Below, piece by piece: positions 33,963 through 42,566 of a stretch of DNA of 64,000 nt; the first letter of the stretch is position 1; every line of letters begins with the position of its first letter. Both the position numbers and the translations under genes were made by a program. The notes under the pieces were generated by a model. The model was not told where the DNA came from. It searched no databases and was given only the letters and a program-made list of their open reading frames with translations. Source of the stretch: a marine actinobacterium MedAcidi-G3 (GTDB taxonomy: Bacteria > Actinomycetota > Acidimicrobiia > Acidimicrobiales > Poriferisodalaceae); NCBI GenBank assembly GCA_000817105.1, contig JUEP01000005.1, positions 1-64,000 of the forward strand. The letters are read 5' to 3'.

Positions 33963-36900
33963 CTAGCGAAAGTCCCTACTGGACACAGTTAATCCAATTT
34001 CAAGTCTTTCGATTTTTTCAGCAATGACGTTAGTTACACGTCCATGTCGTTCTAGCCTGCCGTGAACTTTAAGCGCTGACTCAGAGCGGACGACTGATCG
34101 AAAACGCAGCCAACATCCGCTTGAGACTATGACATTGACTAGCCCGGTCTCATCCTCAAGGTTGACGAAAACAGTGCCTGATGCTGTTGCTGGGCGTTGA
34201 CGATGAGTCACCACGCCTGCCACCTTGACTTTCTCGAGTTCGCAATCCAAAAGATCAGTAGCAGTCACCACTCCTTCCTCTTCAAGCTTTTTTCTTATAA
34301 ATCTGGTTGGATGACCATCCGGGGCTATCCCAGTGGCCCACAAATCAGCAATCGCCTCGTCTTGTAACGACATTCCTGGTAGCGCTGGAGCAGAAGCTCC
34401 AGTAACAATTCCACGAAGCCGATCTGAGCGAGACTGAGAAGTTGCCCCCACGGCCCACAATGCTTCACGACGCCCAATACCGAAACAGTCGAAAGCACCT
34501 GAAGTAGCCAATGCCTCCAACTGCTTTTGAGACACATCTGTGCTCCTCGACAGCTGTTCTAGGTCTTCATAGGGTCCTGCAGCAGCAATTTCGAAGGCTA
34601 GCTCTGCACTAATGCCTCTAACAGATGAGAAACCCAGTCGTACAGCAACGCCACCTGCCGAATCGTCAGAAGTTTCAAGAGTAGCTTTATCTGCTGAAAT
34701 ATTGATGTTCGGAGTCAAGACCTTCACCCCGTGACGTCTCGCATCTTGAACTAACGAATGCGGCGAGTAAAAACCCATAGGTTGAGAATTGAGTAAAGCT
34801 GCGCAGAAAGCTGCTGGATAGTGATACTTAATCCACGACGAGGCATAAACAAGGTGAGCAAATGAAACAGAGTGACTCTCCGGGAAACCGTAATTAGCGA
34901 AGGCAAGCATTTTCTCCCATATTTGGTCAGAAACTTTTCTATCTATGCCCCGCTTCGACATACCCTCATATAGTCGACCTCGCAGCCGCTCCATGCGCTC
35001 TTGAGATCGCTTGGAGCCCATTGCTTGGCGTAATTCGTCGGCCTCCGTAGAGGTGAAACCCCCAACGTTAATTGCCATTTGCATAAGCTGTTCTTGGAAA
35101 AGCGGAACACCTAGAGTTTTAGAAAGAACCGGTTCAAGAAGAGGGTGGAGATAGGTAACTGCTTCCTCTCCGTTACGTCGACGGATATATGGATGTACCG
35201 AACCGCCCTGAATAGGGCCAGGCCGGATAAGCGCTACTTCAACAACTAAATCGTAGAAACAACGGGGCCGAAGTCTGGGAAGAGTCGCCATTTGCGCCCG
35301 TGATTCAACTTGGAAAACACCGATCGAGTCAGCTTGACACAACATTTCGTAGACCTCATCTTCTTGGGGTAAGCCGCCAAGATCTACTTTCACTTGATGA
35401 GTTTCAGCGATCAGGTCAACAGCTGTATGCAAAGCGGACAACATTCCTAAACCAAGCAGATCAAACTTCACCAAACCGATCGAAGCACAGTCGTCCTTGT
35501 CCCATTGCAGAACAGACCGGTTAGCCCTGGTCGCCCACTCAACTGGACATACCTCAACTATGGGACGGTCACAGATCACCATCCCACCCGAGTGAATTCC
35601 TAAATGTCGTGGTGTTCCCTCTATTTCTGAAGCTAATTGAAGAACATCTGATGGCACTGCTTTTTGGTCTCGACCATCAATCACCTGTCGGGAATGAATT
35701 GGTTGATGACGTTCAAGGGACTTAGACCAAGCATCTTGTTGACCAGAGTCGTAGCCCAAGGCGCGCGCAGCGTCACGAACCGCTGATCGTGTCCGATAAG
35801 TGATGACATTGGCAACCTGTGCCGCATGGTCTCTGCCATAGCGATCAAACACATACTGAATGACCTCCTCACGTCTTCCGCTTTCTATATCGAGGTCTAT
35901 ATCAGGAGGCCCATCTCGTTCGGATGAAAGGAAACGTTCAAACAGCAAATCAAGTGAAACAGCGTCAACATTGGTGATACCTAGGGCATAGCAAACGGCA
36001 GAATTAGCTGCTGAGCCTCGACCTTGACAGAAAATGTTACGACTCCGACAAAAGGAAACTATGTCCCAAACAACAAGGAAGTAGCCTGGAAAACCGAGTT
36101 TTTCGATTACCCCAAGTTCATGAGCTATCTGTTGCCAAGCTCCAGCAACTTTCTCATTGATTTTAGGACCATACCGACTTGTCGCTCCGACATAAACGAC
36201 TTTACGCAGGTACGACATTTCATCTAAGTCATCCGGGCACGGGTATGGCGGAAGTTTTGGTGCCACTAGAGATAAGTCGAAGGCGCACTCTCTTCCTAGC
36301 TCAGCTGCTGTCTCAACCACGCCGAAATAACGAGAGAACCAACGCCGTTGCTCAGCGCCTGACCGTAGGTGAGCAGCCCCATTGCCTGGAAGCCATCCGT
36401 CTATCTGGTCGAGTGACCGACGGCTCCGAATGGCTGACATGGCCCTCGCTAAATGTCGTTTAGACGGCACTGCATAATGAACACCGTTAGTGCACAGCAA
36501 ACCAACTTTTTGTTCTGTCGCTAAATCTGCCAAACGGTCATTGCGGGCATCGTCAGAAGGGTCTCCATGATTCCAAAGTTCAACAAAAACATTTTCAGTC
36601 CCTGCGGCTTCAATAATTTGGCAAAGTTCTTTCCTCGCTTCGACCGGCCCTTGAGTTGCAAGCGCAGCGGGGACAGCACCTCTCCGCCCAGCTGTGAGTA
36701 AAGCCCAATCCCCTCGATGGAAATCCAAAGCAGCCAATAACTCAGGCGTAGATATGCGCGGAGCATTCTTCTTCCCAGCCATTTGGCTCTGCGAAAGAAG
36801 CGCTGATAACGACCCATAGCCTGCGGGATGGCGAGCTAAAATGATGAGCCGCTTACCTGCAGGGTCGACGGAACCTACCCGAGAAGAGTTACCGTTCTTT

Positions 36901-37319
36901 ATCCCCCTTATTGAACTTTCTTGAGGCTGTTGAGCATCTATCGTGATTTCGGCACCGAAAACTGTAGGAAGCCCTACCTCTCGAGCACATTCAGCAAAAC
37001 GCACAACCCCATAAAGTCCTCCGTGGTCAGTTAAAGATAAAGCATCTAGATCAAGTCGAGCTGCTTCCAAAACAAGCTCTTCGGGGCTTGAGGCACCATC
37101 TAGAAAACTGAAGTGAGAATGGGTGTGCAATTCCGCATAAGGAACCACTGTCTTGGGTCGTTGGTTTTCATGAGGTCTGGACAACTTTTCTGGCGGAACA
37201 TCATTCGAGGCATGGTTTCTATTAGCTCCGCTCTGGGAATGGTCAATACGTTCAAAATGCCGATCTGAGAGCCGGCGCTCTAGTTCCTTCCACGGCATGG
37301 CCGGGTTATGAAAGCCCAT
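33963..37319 (-). CDS. dnaE2: error-prone DNA polymerase III alpha subunit DnaE2
   Basis: C-family translesion polymerase of 1118 residues acting with ImuA' and ImuB in damage-induced mutagenesis. The N-terminus MGFHNPAMPWKELERRLSD is characteristic. A PHP domain follows (LHTHSHFS 64-71, LTDH 97-100), then polymerase motifs GRGSAANS (433-440) and PPDIDLDI (471-478, catalytic Asp), helix-hairpin-helix and a C-terminal OB fold (GTVFVNLEDETGLVNVIV). A LexA box lies 11 bp upstream of the ATG. Convergent with the dehydrogenase-like gene. Confidence 0.95.
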   Translation of the reverse strand: MGFHNPAMPWKELERRLSDRHFERIDHSQSGANRNHASNDVPPEKLSRPHENQRPKTVVPYAELHTHSHFSFLDGASSPEELVLEAARLDLDALSLTDHGGLYGVVRFAECAREVGLPTVFGAEITIDAQQPQESSIRGIKNGNSSRVGSVDPAGKRLIILARHPAGYGSLSALLSQSQMAGKKNAPRISTPELLAALDFHRGDWALLTAGRRGAVPAALATQGPVEARKELCQIIEAAGTENVFVELWNHGDPSDDARNDRLADLATEQKVGLLCTNGVHYAVPSKRHLARAMSAIRSRRSLDQIDGWLPGNGAAHLRSGAEQRRWFSRYFGVVETAAELGRECAFDLSLVAPKLPPYPCPDDLDEMSYLRKVVYVGATSRYGPKINEKVAGAWQQIAHELGVIEKLGFPGYFLVVWDIVSFCRSRNIFCQGRGSAANSAVCYALGITNVDAVSLDLLFERFLSSERDGPPDIDLDIESGRREEVIQYVFDRYGRDHAAQVANVITYRTRSAVRDAARALGYDSGQQDAWSKSLERHQPIHSRQVIDGRDQKAVPSDVLQLASEIEGTPRHLGIHSGGMVICDRPIVEVCPVEWATRANRSVLQWDKDDCASIGLVKFDLLGLGMLSALHTAVDLIAETHQVKVDLGGLPQEDEVYEMLCQADSIGVFQVESRAQMATLPRLRPRCFYDLVVEVALIRPGPIQGGSVHPYIRRRNGEEAVTYLHPLLEPVLSKTLGVPLFQEQLMQMAINVGGFTSTEADELRQAMGSKRSQERMERLRGRLYEGMSKRGIDRKVSDQIWEKMLAFANYGFPESHSVSFAHLVYASSWIKYHYPAAFCAALLNSQPMGFYSPHSLVQDARRHGVKVLTPNINISADKATLETSDDSAGGVAVRLGFSSVRGISAELAFEIAAAGPYEDLEQLSRSTDVSQKQLEALATSGAFDCFGIGRREALWAVGATSQSRSDRLRGIVTGASAPALPGMSLQDEAIADLWATGIAPDGHPTRFIRKKLEEEGVVTATDLLDCELEKVKVAGVVTHRQRPATASGTVFVNLEDETGLVNVIVSSGCWLRFRSVVRSESALKVHGRLERHGRVTNVIAEKIERLEIGLTVSSRDFR

Positions 37320-37330
37320 GACTTACATAA

Positions 37331-37346
37331 TCGAACATATGTTCGG
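37331..37346. promoter_or_regulatory. LexA (SOS) box upstream of dnaE2
   Basis: TCGAACATATGTTCGG matches the actinobacterial LexA consensus TCGAAC-N4-GTTCGA at 11 of 12 fixed bases. It lies 11 bp upstream of the dnaE2 ATG, overlapping the place where its core promoter must be, and about 43 bp upstream of the divergent amidase gene, whose own -10 hexamer is outside the box. Confidence 0.88.
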
Positions 37347-37377
37347 TTCAAGTCAAGACAAATGAACCGGATCGGAG

Positions 37378-37383
37378 TACCTT
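37378..37383 (+). promoter_or_regulatory. -10 hexamer TACCTT of a leaderless promoter
   Basis: TACCTT ends 6 bases before the amidase ATG at 37390. AAGACA at 37355-37360, 17 bases upstream, is a weak -35 match. Confidence 0.5.
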
Positions 37384-37389
37384 TTACTC

Positions 37390-38823
37390 ATGCATCATCC
37401 ACTTCCCGACGGAGTAGAACTCGCTCATCTAGTGCATCAGGGAAAAGCTTCTCCGGTTGAACTCCTCGAAGATGCAATATCTCGGGCCAACAAACTCAAT
37501 CCTTCTCTAAACGCGATCATTCATCGGCTAGACGAACAAGCTCGCACCAACGCAAAAAGGATGTCCGATCAAAAAGCTCCTGAAGACGCCAGCCTGTGGG
37601 GAGTTCCTTTTCTGACAAAGGACCTGACGGTCATGACCGAAGGTGATCCTTACCACGCTGGGAATGTTGCTCTTCGTGATTCTGACCATCGGGCAGAACA
37701 CACAACTCACCTGGCAACCATGTTTAAACGCCTAGGTCTAATCAATTTCGGTCGCACCAACACGCCAGAATTTGGTCTAACTGTTACCACCGAGCCGGTC
37801 TCTCATGGGCCCACAAAGAACCCTTGGAATTTGGACTATTCGACTGGTGGCTCGAGTGGTGGTTCTGCTGCGGCGGTGGCAGCTGGCATTGTTCCCATAG
37901 CTCACGCCAACGATGGGGGTGGCTCTATTCGCGTTCCAGCTTCAGAATGCGGCTTAGTTGGACTCAAACCAAGTCGAGGGCGAGTTTCTTTCGGTCCAAA
38001 ACTTGGAGAGTCGTGGGCTGGTGTCGCTATCGACGGTGTGTTGACTAGGAGCATTAGAGACAGCGCTCGCGTCTTAGATGGAATTTCTTACCCATGGCCC
38101 GGCGACCCATATTGGGCGCCACCTCCGGAGTTGTCTTTCGAAAAGCAGCTGTCCATATTGCCGGGCCAACTTAAAATTGGCGTCGTTACCAGTTCATCAT
38201 GGGGCCCGATTCATCAAGACTGCATTGATGCCGTCCAAAAGACAGCACTACTGCTTCAAGATCTTGGTCACGTTGTCGAAAACGATAGCCCTAGTGCCCT
38301 ATTTGACGACGAGTTATTTCACCACTTCAGGGTGGGAATGGCAGCAAACGAAGCCTTATCTGCGCAAAAACTAAGCGATGCAATCGGACGAAGCTTCACT
38401 AGCGAAGACATGGAAGCCGACACACGAGCTCTAATAGAGCTCGGTCATACGTACACCGCCACTGAGTACATAACTTCGGTCCAATGGTTTCACTATTACA
38501 CGAGACGAATGGCTGAATGGTGGTCGAAATTTGATGTGCTTCTCACCCCGGTGATTGCTCACCCGCCACCTAAATTGGGAGAGTTGCGCGATCCGAAGCT
38601 CGGAACAAACCGTATTCGTGAGTTACTTCATTTCACAGTCCAGTTTAACGTGTCTGGGCAACCTGCAATTTCGTTACCTATGCATACCAGCAGCACCGGT
38701 TTACCTGTTGGGATTCAGTTGGTCGGCGCCATGCACCAAGAGTCTTCGCTGCTGCAATTAGGCCAACAGCTCGAGTCATCCTCTTCTTGGCACAACCGGA
38801 AGCCAATTTTGTATGCCACGTAA
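37390..38823 (+). CDS. amidase, amidase-signature family
   Basis: Hydrolase of 477 residues that cleaves carboxamides. The Ser-Ser-Lys triad is visible: Lys77 in PFLTKDL, Ser155 in GGSSGGSAAAVAAG and nucleophile Ser179 in GGSIRVPAS. It is not GatA, because it is unlinked to gatB/gatC and the C-terminal half is of the general amidase type. A leaderless promoter supports the start. It is divergent from dnaE2 but probably not LexA-controlled, since the LexA box lies upstream of its promoter elements. Confidence 0.88.
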   Translation: MHHPLPDGVELAHLVHQGKASPVELLEDAISRANKLNPSLNAIIHRLDEQARTNAKRMSDQKAPEDASLWGVPFLTKDLTVMTEGDPYHAGNVALRDSDHRAEHTTHLATMFKRLGLINFGRTNTPEFGLTVTTEPVSHGPTKNPWNLDYSTGGSSGGSAAAVAAGIVPIAHANDGGGSIRVPASECGLVGLKPSRGRVSFGPKLGESWAGVAIDGVLTRSIRDSARVLDGISYPWPGDPYWAPPPELSFEKQLSILPGQLKIGVVTSSSWGPIHQDCIDAVQKTALLLQDLGHVVENDSPSALFDDELFHHFRVGMAANEALSAQKLSDAIGRSFTSEDMEADTRALIELGHTYTATEYITSVQWFHYYTRRMAEWWSKFDVLLTPVIAHPPPKLGELRDPKLGTNRIRELLHFTVQFNVSGQPAISLPMHTSSTGLPVGIQLVGAMHQESSLLQLGQQLESSSSWHNRKPILYAT

Positions 38824-38877
38824 CTTAAGTCGATTTAGGGACACCTGTCGTTTCAAAAGTGGACAGAGGGCCTTCTT

Positions 38878-39354
38878 GTGAGACGGCGAGGAGTCTCTGA
38901 TAGCGCTCTGCTCCGGCAGCTACTCGGCACTGAAGTTCGTTCAGGAGTAGCTGTCGGCGATCCTGATCTGCTTCCTTTACAGCGCAAAGAATTAATCGCT
39001 AGATCCGCTGTTTGTGCTCTCGGTTTCGTTCTAGCTGCCTCGTGGGGCACTCTGCTGCCGCTGACTCTCTCAGTGCTAGCTGGATGGGACCACTTTGCGA
39101 GACGAAGACGTTCAGTGCTAGCTGCTAGCGAGATCGGCCTCCACCTCATAGCAATTCGTGGACAGAAGACCACCTTGAGACGTGAATGGAAAGCCGACAT
39201 TGAAGCTCGCCTTATTTTGCGACCAGACAATCCTGAAGTTCCCCTTGAGCTTCCCGGTTGGGTTGGAGTCATTCACGGGGCTGATATTGAACGAGCCGAA
39301 AGGTCGATACGAGATGGTGGCGGTGAACCAGTAAGGATTATCAAAAAGGATTAA
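38878..39354 (+). CDS. small membrane-associated hypothetical protein
   Basis: A 158-residue protein I do not recognise. It has a cytosolic N-terminus, one or two hydrophobic segments (SAVCALGFVLAASWGTLLPL to LSVLAGW, about 43-70), a basic stretch FARRRRS, and a C-terminal soluble part containing EIGLHLIAIRG and LPGWVGVIHGADIERAE that could be a small PH-like beta domain (inference). The GTG start has GAGGG 8 bases upstream. The 3' end overlaps the convergent HAD gene by 4 bases. Confidence 0.6.
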   Translation: MRRRGVSDSALLRQLLGTEVRSGVAVGDPDLLPLQRKELIARSAVCALGFVLAASWGTLLPLTLSVLAGWDHFARRRRSVLAASEIGLHLIAIRGQKTTLRREWKADIEARLILRPDNPEVPLELPGWVGVIHGADIERAERSIRDGGGEPVRIIKKD

Positions 39355-39995
39355 ATCCGCGAATGCACTTGAACGGCTGCTGCTTCAATATCATCAGTGA
39401 CCAGCAGAGCTTCCATACCTACAGCTTGGGCACCTTCAATGTTTTTGGGGTGGTCATCAAGAAAGAGGCACTCCCAAGGAGCTAGCCCTAATTGGCTACA
39501 GGCGAGCAAATAGATATCTGGGTCAGGTTTTCTCATACCTACCTCACATGAGTCCACAATTGGGTCGAAAAATTTAATGGGTATCAGGTCTCTCCATCGT
39601 CGCCATTCCTTTACGTTGTTCGTCAAAATTGCAGTCCGTATGCCTTTTCCTCTGATCTCGGATGACAGTCTCAGCATCGAAGCAACCGGTTTCGCATCAG
39701 CAAAGGGGTCAAAATCATCAGCAGTTATATTCGCAGTCCTATGTTGAGGAGATAGTTCCGATAGAAGTTGTTTTCTCATTTGAGTAACGAAATCAGAAAG
39801 TTCCACCCGCCCACATTCAACTTCATGCCAAAGAGGCGGCTCTTCGCCTCGACCCGGCGTTAGTCCGTAATCTCCAAAGATTTTCTGGAGTGATGCGATT
39901 GGGATGTCCCAATCCTCAGCCCACCTTAAGGCTGCCAAAAATGGAGACCCTAAAAGGACTCCCCCTACATCAAAAATGACCGCTCTGGGTTGCAT
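39351..39995 (-). CDS. HAD-superfamily hydrolase (DxGGVL type), paralogue of 1329-2015
   Basis: HAD-like protein of 214 residues: motif I VIFDVGGVLLGSPF with nucleophile Asp but Gly in place of the second Asp, LTNNV in motif II, VGMRKPDPDIY for motif III Lys, and LFLDDHPKNI for motif IV. The same architecture is seen in the gene at 1329-2015, so they are paralogues. The product is probably a phosphatase-like enzyme of unknown substrate; loss of the acid/base Asp makes ordinary phosphatase activity uncertain. Confidence 0.75.
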   Translation of the reverse strand: MQPRAVIFDVGGVLLGSPFLAALRWAEDWDIPIASLQKIFGDYGLTPGRGEEPPLWHEVECGRVELSDFVTQMRKQLLSELSPQHRTANITADDFDPFADAKPVASMLRLSSEIRGKGIRTAILTNNVKEWRRWRDLIPIKFFDPIVDSCEVGMRKPDPDIYLLACSQLGLAPWECLFLDDHPKNIEGAQAVGMEALLVTDDIEAAAVQVHSRI

Positions 39996-40302
39996 GCGTT
40001 TACCTATGAATCATCTATGTTTGGAAAAGAGTCGATGCAAAAAGCTAGCCCACACAGGCGGGACACAGCTATGAGAAACTCAAAGCGAAAATTGCGATTG
40101 GATCCCATCAGCCCGGTTTGACACTCCCCGGCTTGGAACCTCTTGCAGCCCATCTCGGTGTTGCCGAGGAGTGAAAACACAGAACTCGAGGTATTACCGA
40201 CCGACAAGAAAGACATGATCTCGCAATCACTGACTGAAAATTTATTAGTTGAAAGGTGCACAAAAATCGACCGAGCCGTGCGACCTAACTATGGTCATAT
40301 TT
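39996..40302. other. non-coding interval with a short hairpin
   Basis: About 300 bp between divergent genes without a convincing gene. It holds a perfect 5-bp hairpin CTCGG-TGTTG-CCGAG at 40154-40168 and, at its right end, the promoter of the FAH-family gene. Short frames on both strands have unconvincing composition. I see no recognised ncRNA or riboswitch. Confidence 0.4.
40267..40295 (+). promoter_or_regulatory. leaderless sigma-70-type promoter of the FAH-family gene
   Basis: TCGACC (40267-40272), a 17-base spacer and TATGGT (40290-40295), 7 bases before the GTG at 40303. This selects the GTG start. Confidence 0.5.
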
Positions 40303-41139
40303 GTGCGGCTTGTCAGCTTTACCCTCAATCACGAATCTCGCTTCGGAATCGCTACCGAAGAAGGAGTTGTTGATTTAACCGATCGTACAAATTTCAACAG
40401 CTTGGGTTCTGCCTTAAGCGCCTTAAACGAAATACAAGCCTTCGAGGATGACTCTCCAGATCATTCGTGGGAGTCAATTTCATTCGATATCCCAATTCCC
40501 GATCAGCGTCGTTTGTTGTGTGCGGGGCTGAACTATCACAAGAAGTACCCTCTGGGGGGAGAGGTGAAAACGCCCAAACAACCCGTTTATTTTAATAAGC
40601 CGCCAGGCTCTCTGGTCCCCCATAATGGTCGGTTAATCCGCCCTATCGCGTCGGTTCAACTCGACTATGAAGTTGAACTTGCAGTGGTAATTGGTCGTTT
40701 GGGGAGACATATTCCTGAATCAGATGCGCTGGATTATGTCGCCGGATACACAATCCTCAACGACGGGTCGGTACGTGATTGGCAGCGTCATGGCGTTGCA
40801 GCGGGAAAAAACTTTTATCGATCAGGCTCCTGCGGCCCTTGGATCGTGACAAGTGACCAAATCCCTCAGCCTTCTGATCTTTCAATAATCACTCGAGTTA
40901 ACGGGCAAGAACGACAAAACGCAGGAGTGAACGAAATGATCTTTAGCGTCCAGGAACTGATTTCGTACATGTCCCAAATCATGCCCCTAGAACCGGGAGA
41001 CATAATTGCAACGGGATCTCCTGAGGGAACTGGTGGCTCTATGGAACCTCAAGTTTGGTTAGTTGAAGGAGACGCAATCGAATTTGAAATTCCTGGAATT
41101 GGAATCCTCGCCAACACCGTCGCTAATGAGACGATTTAG
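40303..41139 (+). CDS. fumarylacetoacetate hydrolase-family protein
   Basis: Metal-dependent C-C hydrolase, decarboxylase or isomerase of the FAH family, 278 residues. Metal ligands are in DYEVELAVVIG (two Glu) and the Asp of LNDGSVRDWQ; YTILNDGSVRDWQRHG and GDIIATGSPEGTG are the usual signatures. The GTG at 40303 gives the typical family N-terminus MRLVSF and is backed by the leaderless promoter; an ATG at 40291 would add four residues. Typical substrates are ring-cleavage products. The actual one is unknown. Confidence 0.85.
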   Translation: MRLVSFTLNHESRFGIATEEGVVDLTDRTNFNSLGSALSALNEIQAFEDDSPDHSWESISFDIPIPDQRRLLCAGLNYHKKYPLGGEVKTPKQPVYFNKPPGSLVPHNGRLIRPIASVQLDYEVELAVVIGRLGRHIPESDALDYVAGYTILNDGSVRDWQRHGVAAGKNFYRSGSCGPWIVTSDQIPQPSDLSIITRVNGQERQNAGVNEMIFSVQELISYMSQIMPLEPGDIIATGSPEGTGGSMEPQVWLVEGDAIEFEIPGIGILANTVANETI

Positions 41140-41194
41140 CTAAGGCGATACCCAAACTGCCATGGTGATGGGTACCTTAGGTGGCACCCATCAG

Positions 41195-41212
41195 TAAAGG
41201 AAAACCGACCTG
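41195..41212 (+). promoter_or_regulatory. candidate Shine-Dalgarno and CTG start of the secreted peptidase
   Basis: AAAGGA (41196-41201) lies 8 bases before an in-frame CTG at 41210. Starting there adds LSRSRRFIAVAT before the ATG at 41246, giving a complete signal peptide with a basic n-region. An in-frame stop at 41195-41197 prevents any start further upstream, and no ATG, GTG or TTG exists between. Confidence 0.45.
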
Positions 41213-41245
41213 TCTCGTTCACGCCGATTCATCGCTGTAGCAACC

Positions 41246-42535
41246 ATGTGGTTACTAATAGGGACCTTTGTTTCTATCCCTCCAGCAAGCAGCGCCGGCA
41301 AGAGCAGCGCTCAATTACGCAAAGAGAAGGCTGCTATTCAGCAGCAGGTTAACCAGCTCCGCAAAGAACGTGATGTCTTCCAAAAAGAAGTGCTGGACCA
41401 AGCTCGAATTGTTGATACCGCTACCGCCGAAGTCTCTGAAGTGGAGCAGGCGTTAGCTGATCTCGAATTACTTGTTGCCGAGCAGCGAGACGATCTAACA
41501 CGCGCTGAACAGGCACTTGAGGGGGCTGTTCTGTCCGTGTCTGCAGCGGAGCAACAATCGGCTGAACTTGCTTCTCAGCAAGCTGACTTAAATAGCCAGG
41601 TAAATGACCTGGCCTTGCAAACTTACATCGGTCGTGATTCAACTATTGAAGGATCATTCGGCTTGGCCAGAACTGGGGATATCTATAAGGCCGCTCGAGT
41701 TCAAACTCTCATCGGAGCAGCATTCGGTGACATCAATAACACTTCTGATCAGCTTCGAGCGCTTCAAGTAGACACCCAAGTCGCAACTAAAGCCTTGAAC
41801 GAGGCTGTAACTCAAAGGGAACTACTTCGGGGCGAAGCTGAAATTCAATTAGACCAGTTGTTAGAAGCTGTGGGTCTACAAGCTCAAATTGTCTTCGAGG
41901 CGGAGACTCGGCTTGAGGCCCGTCTCTACGAAGCTGCGGCTCTAGCTGAGCTTGATGCAGAGATGGCGAAGAAAATCGAAGCGGAACAAAACGACTTAGC
42001 CCAAGTAGTCCAAGCAGAAAAAGCCAAGCGGGCAGAAGAAGAACGTTTACGCCGGGAAGCAGAAAGGAAGCGAAGAGAAGCAGAAGAGGCCCGTCAACGA
42101 CGCTTACTAGGCATCGCTGATGCCCCAACTTCAACCAACTTTGACAAATCGGAATTGACCACGGTCTGGGGCATTCAAGTACACGAATCCATCGCGGATA
42201 AGCTCCTTGCCTTATTAAAGGCCGCTTCTCGAGATGGCATCAGACTCGGTGGCGGCGGTTACCGCAGCTCGCAATCTCAAATCAATCTACGACGGGCACA
42301 TTGCGGAACAAGCAACTGGGCCATTTACAGCAAACCTTCCTATCAATGCCGCCCGCCAACGGCTCGCCCAGGTGCTTCAATGCATGAACGAGGTCTAGCA
42401 GTGGACTTCACTCAGAATGGACGAGCACTTTGGAGCAACACTTCGGGTTATAGATGGCTAAAAAGAAATGCTTCGAAATATGGGTTCCGAAATCTGCCAA
42501 GCGAACCGTGGCACTGGTCAGTAAACGGTCGATAA
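41246..42535 (+). CDS. secreted coiled-coil VanY/M15-type D,D-carboxypeptidase-like protein
   Basis: Exported peptidoglycan peptidase. A signal region ends about PPASSAGKSS, then a long Gln/Glu/Ala-rich coiled coil (about residues 20-275, ending in a Lys/Arg/Glu-rich stretch) and a C-terminal M15B zinc domain with SMHERGLAVDF (His and Asp ligands) and EPWHWSVNG (His). Such a coiled coil can dock to FtsEX-like membrane complexes, as in other actinobacterial wall hydrolases (inference). The listed start is ATG 41246, but a CTG at 41210 with a good ribosome site is likely the real one. It is divergent in orientation from none of its neighbours and convergent with imuB. Confidence 0.85.
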   Translation: MWLLIGTFVSIPPASSAGKSSAQLRKEKAAIQQQVNQLRKERDVFQKEVLDQARIVDTATAEVSEVEQALADLELLVAEQRDDLTRAEQALEGAVLSVSAAEQQSAELASQQADLNSQVNDLALQTYIGRDSTIEGSFGLARTGDIYKAARVQTLIGAAFGDINNTSDQLRALQVDTQVATKALNEAVTQRELLRGEAEIQLDQLLEAVGLQAQIVFEAETRLEARLYEAAALAELDAEMAKKIEAEQNDLAQVVQAEKAKRAEEERLRREAERKRREAEEARQRRLLGIADAPTSTNFDKSELTTVWGIQVHESIADKLLALLKAASRDGIRLGGGGYRSSQSQINLRRAHCGTSNWAIYSKPSYQCRPPTARPGASMHERGLAVDFTQNGRALWSNTSGYRWLKRNASKYGFRNLPSEPWHWSVNGR

Positions 42536-42566
42536 ATAGTTTCCGGAACAATTTACAAGTTTTCTC

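Noticed and set aside
37378-37389. LexA control of the amidase through the box at 37331-37346.
   Set aside because: The box lies upstream of the amidase -35/-10 region and close to the dnaE2 start, so repression of dnaE2 is the more probable role.
38853-39272. 139-codon minus-strand frame opposite the membrane-associated protein gene.
   Set aside because: The plus-strand gene has a good ribosome site and sensible hydrophobic pattern; the antisense frame is a low-complexity Arg/Ser-rich shadow.
40080-40200. Possible SRP-type or other structured RNA in the non-coding interval.
   Set aside because: Only a 5-bp hairpin is visible; the conserved SRP loop sequence is not present.
40004-40261. 85-codon minus-strand frame in the 39996-40302 interval.
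   Set aside because: No ribosome site, leaderless hexamer or recognisable motif.
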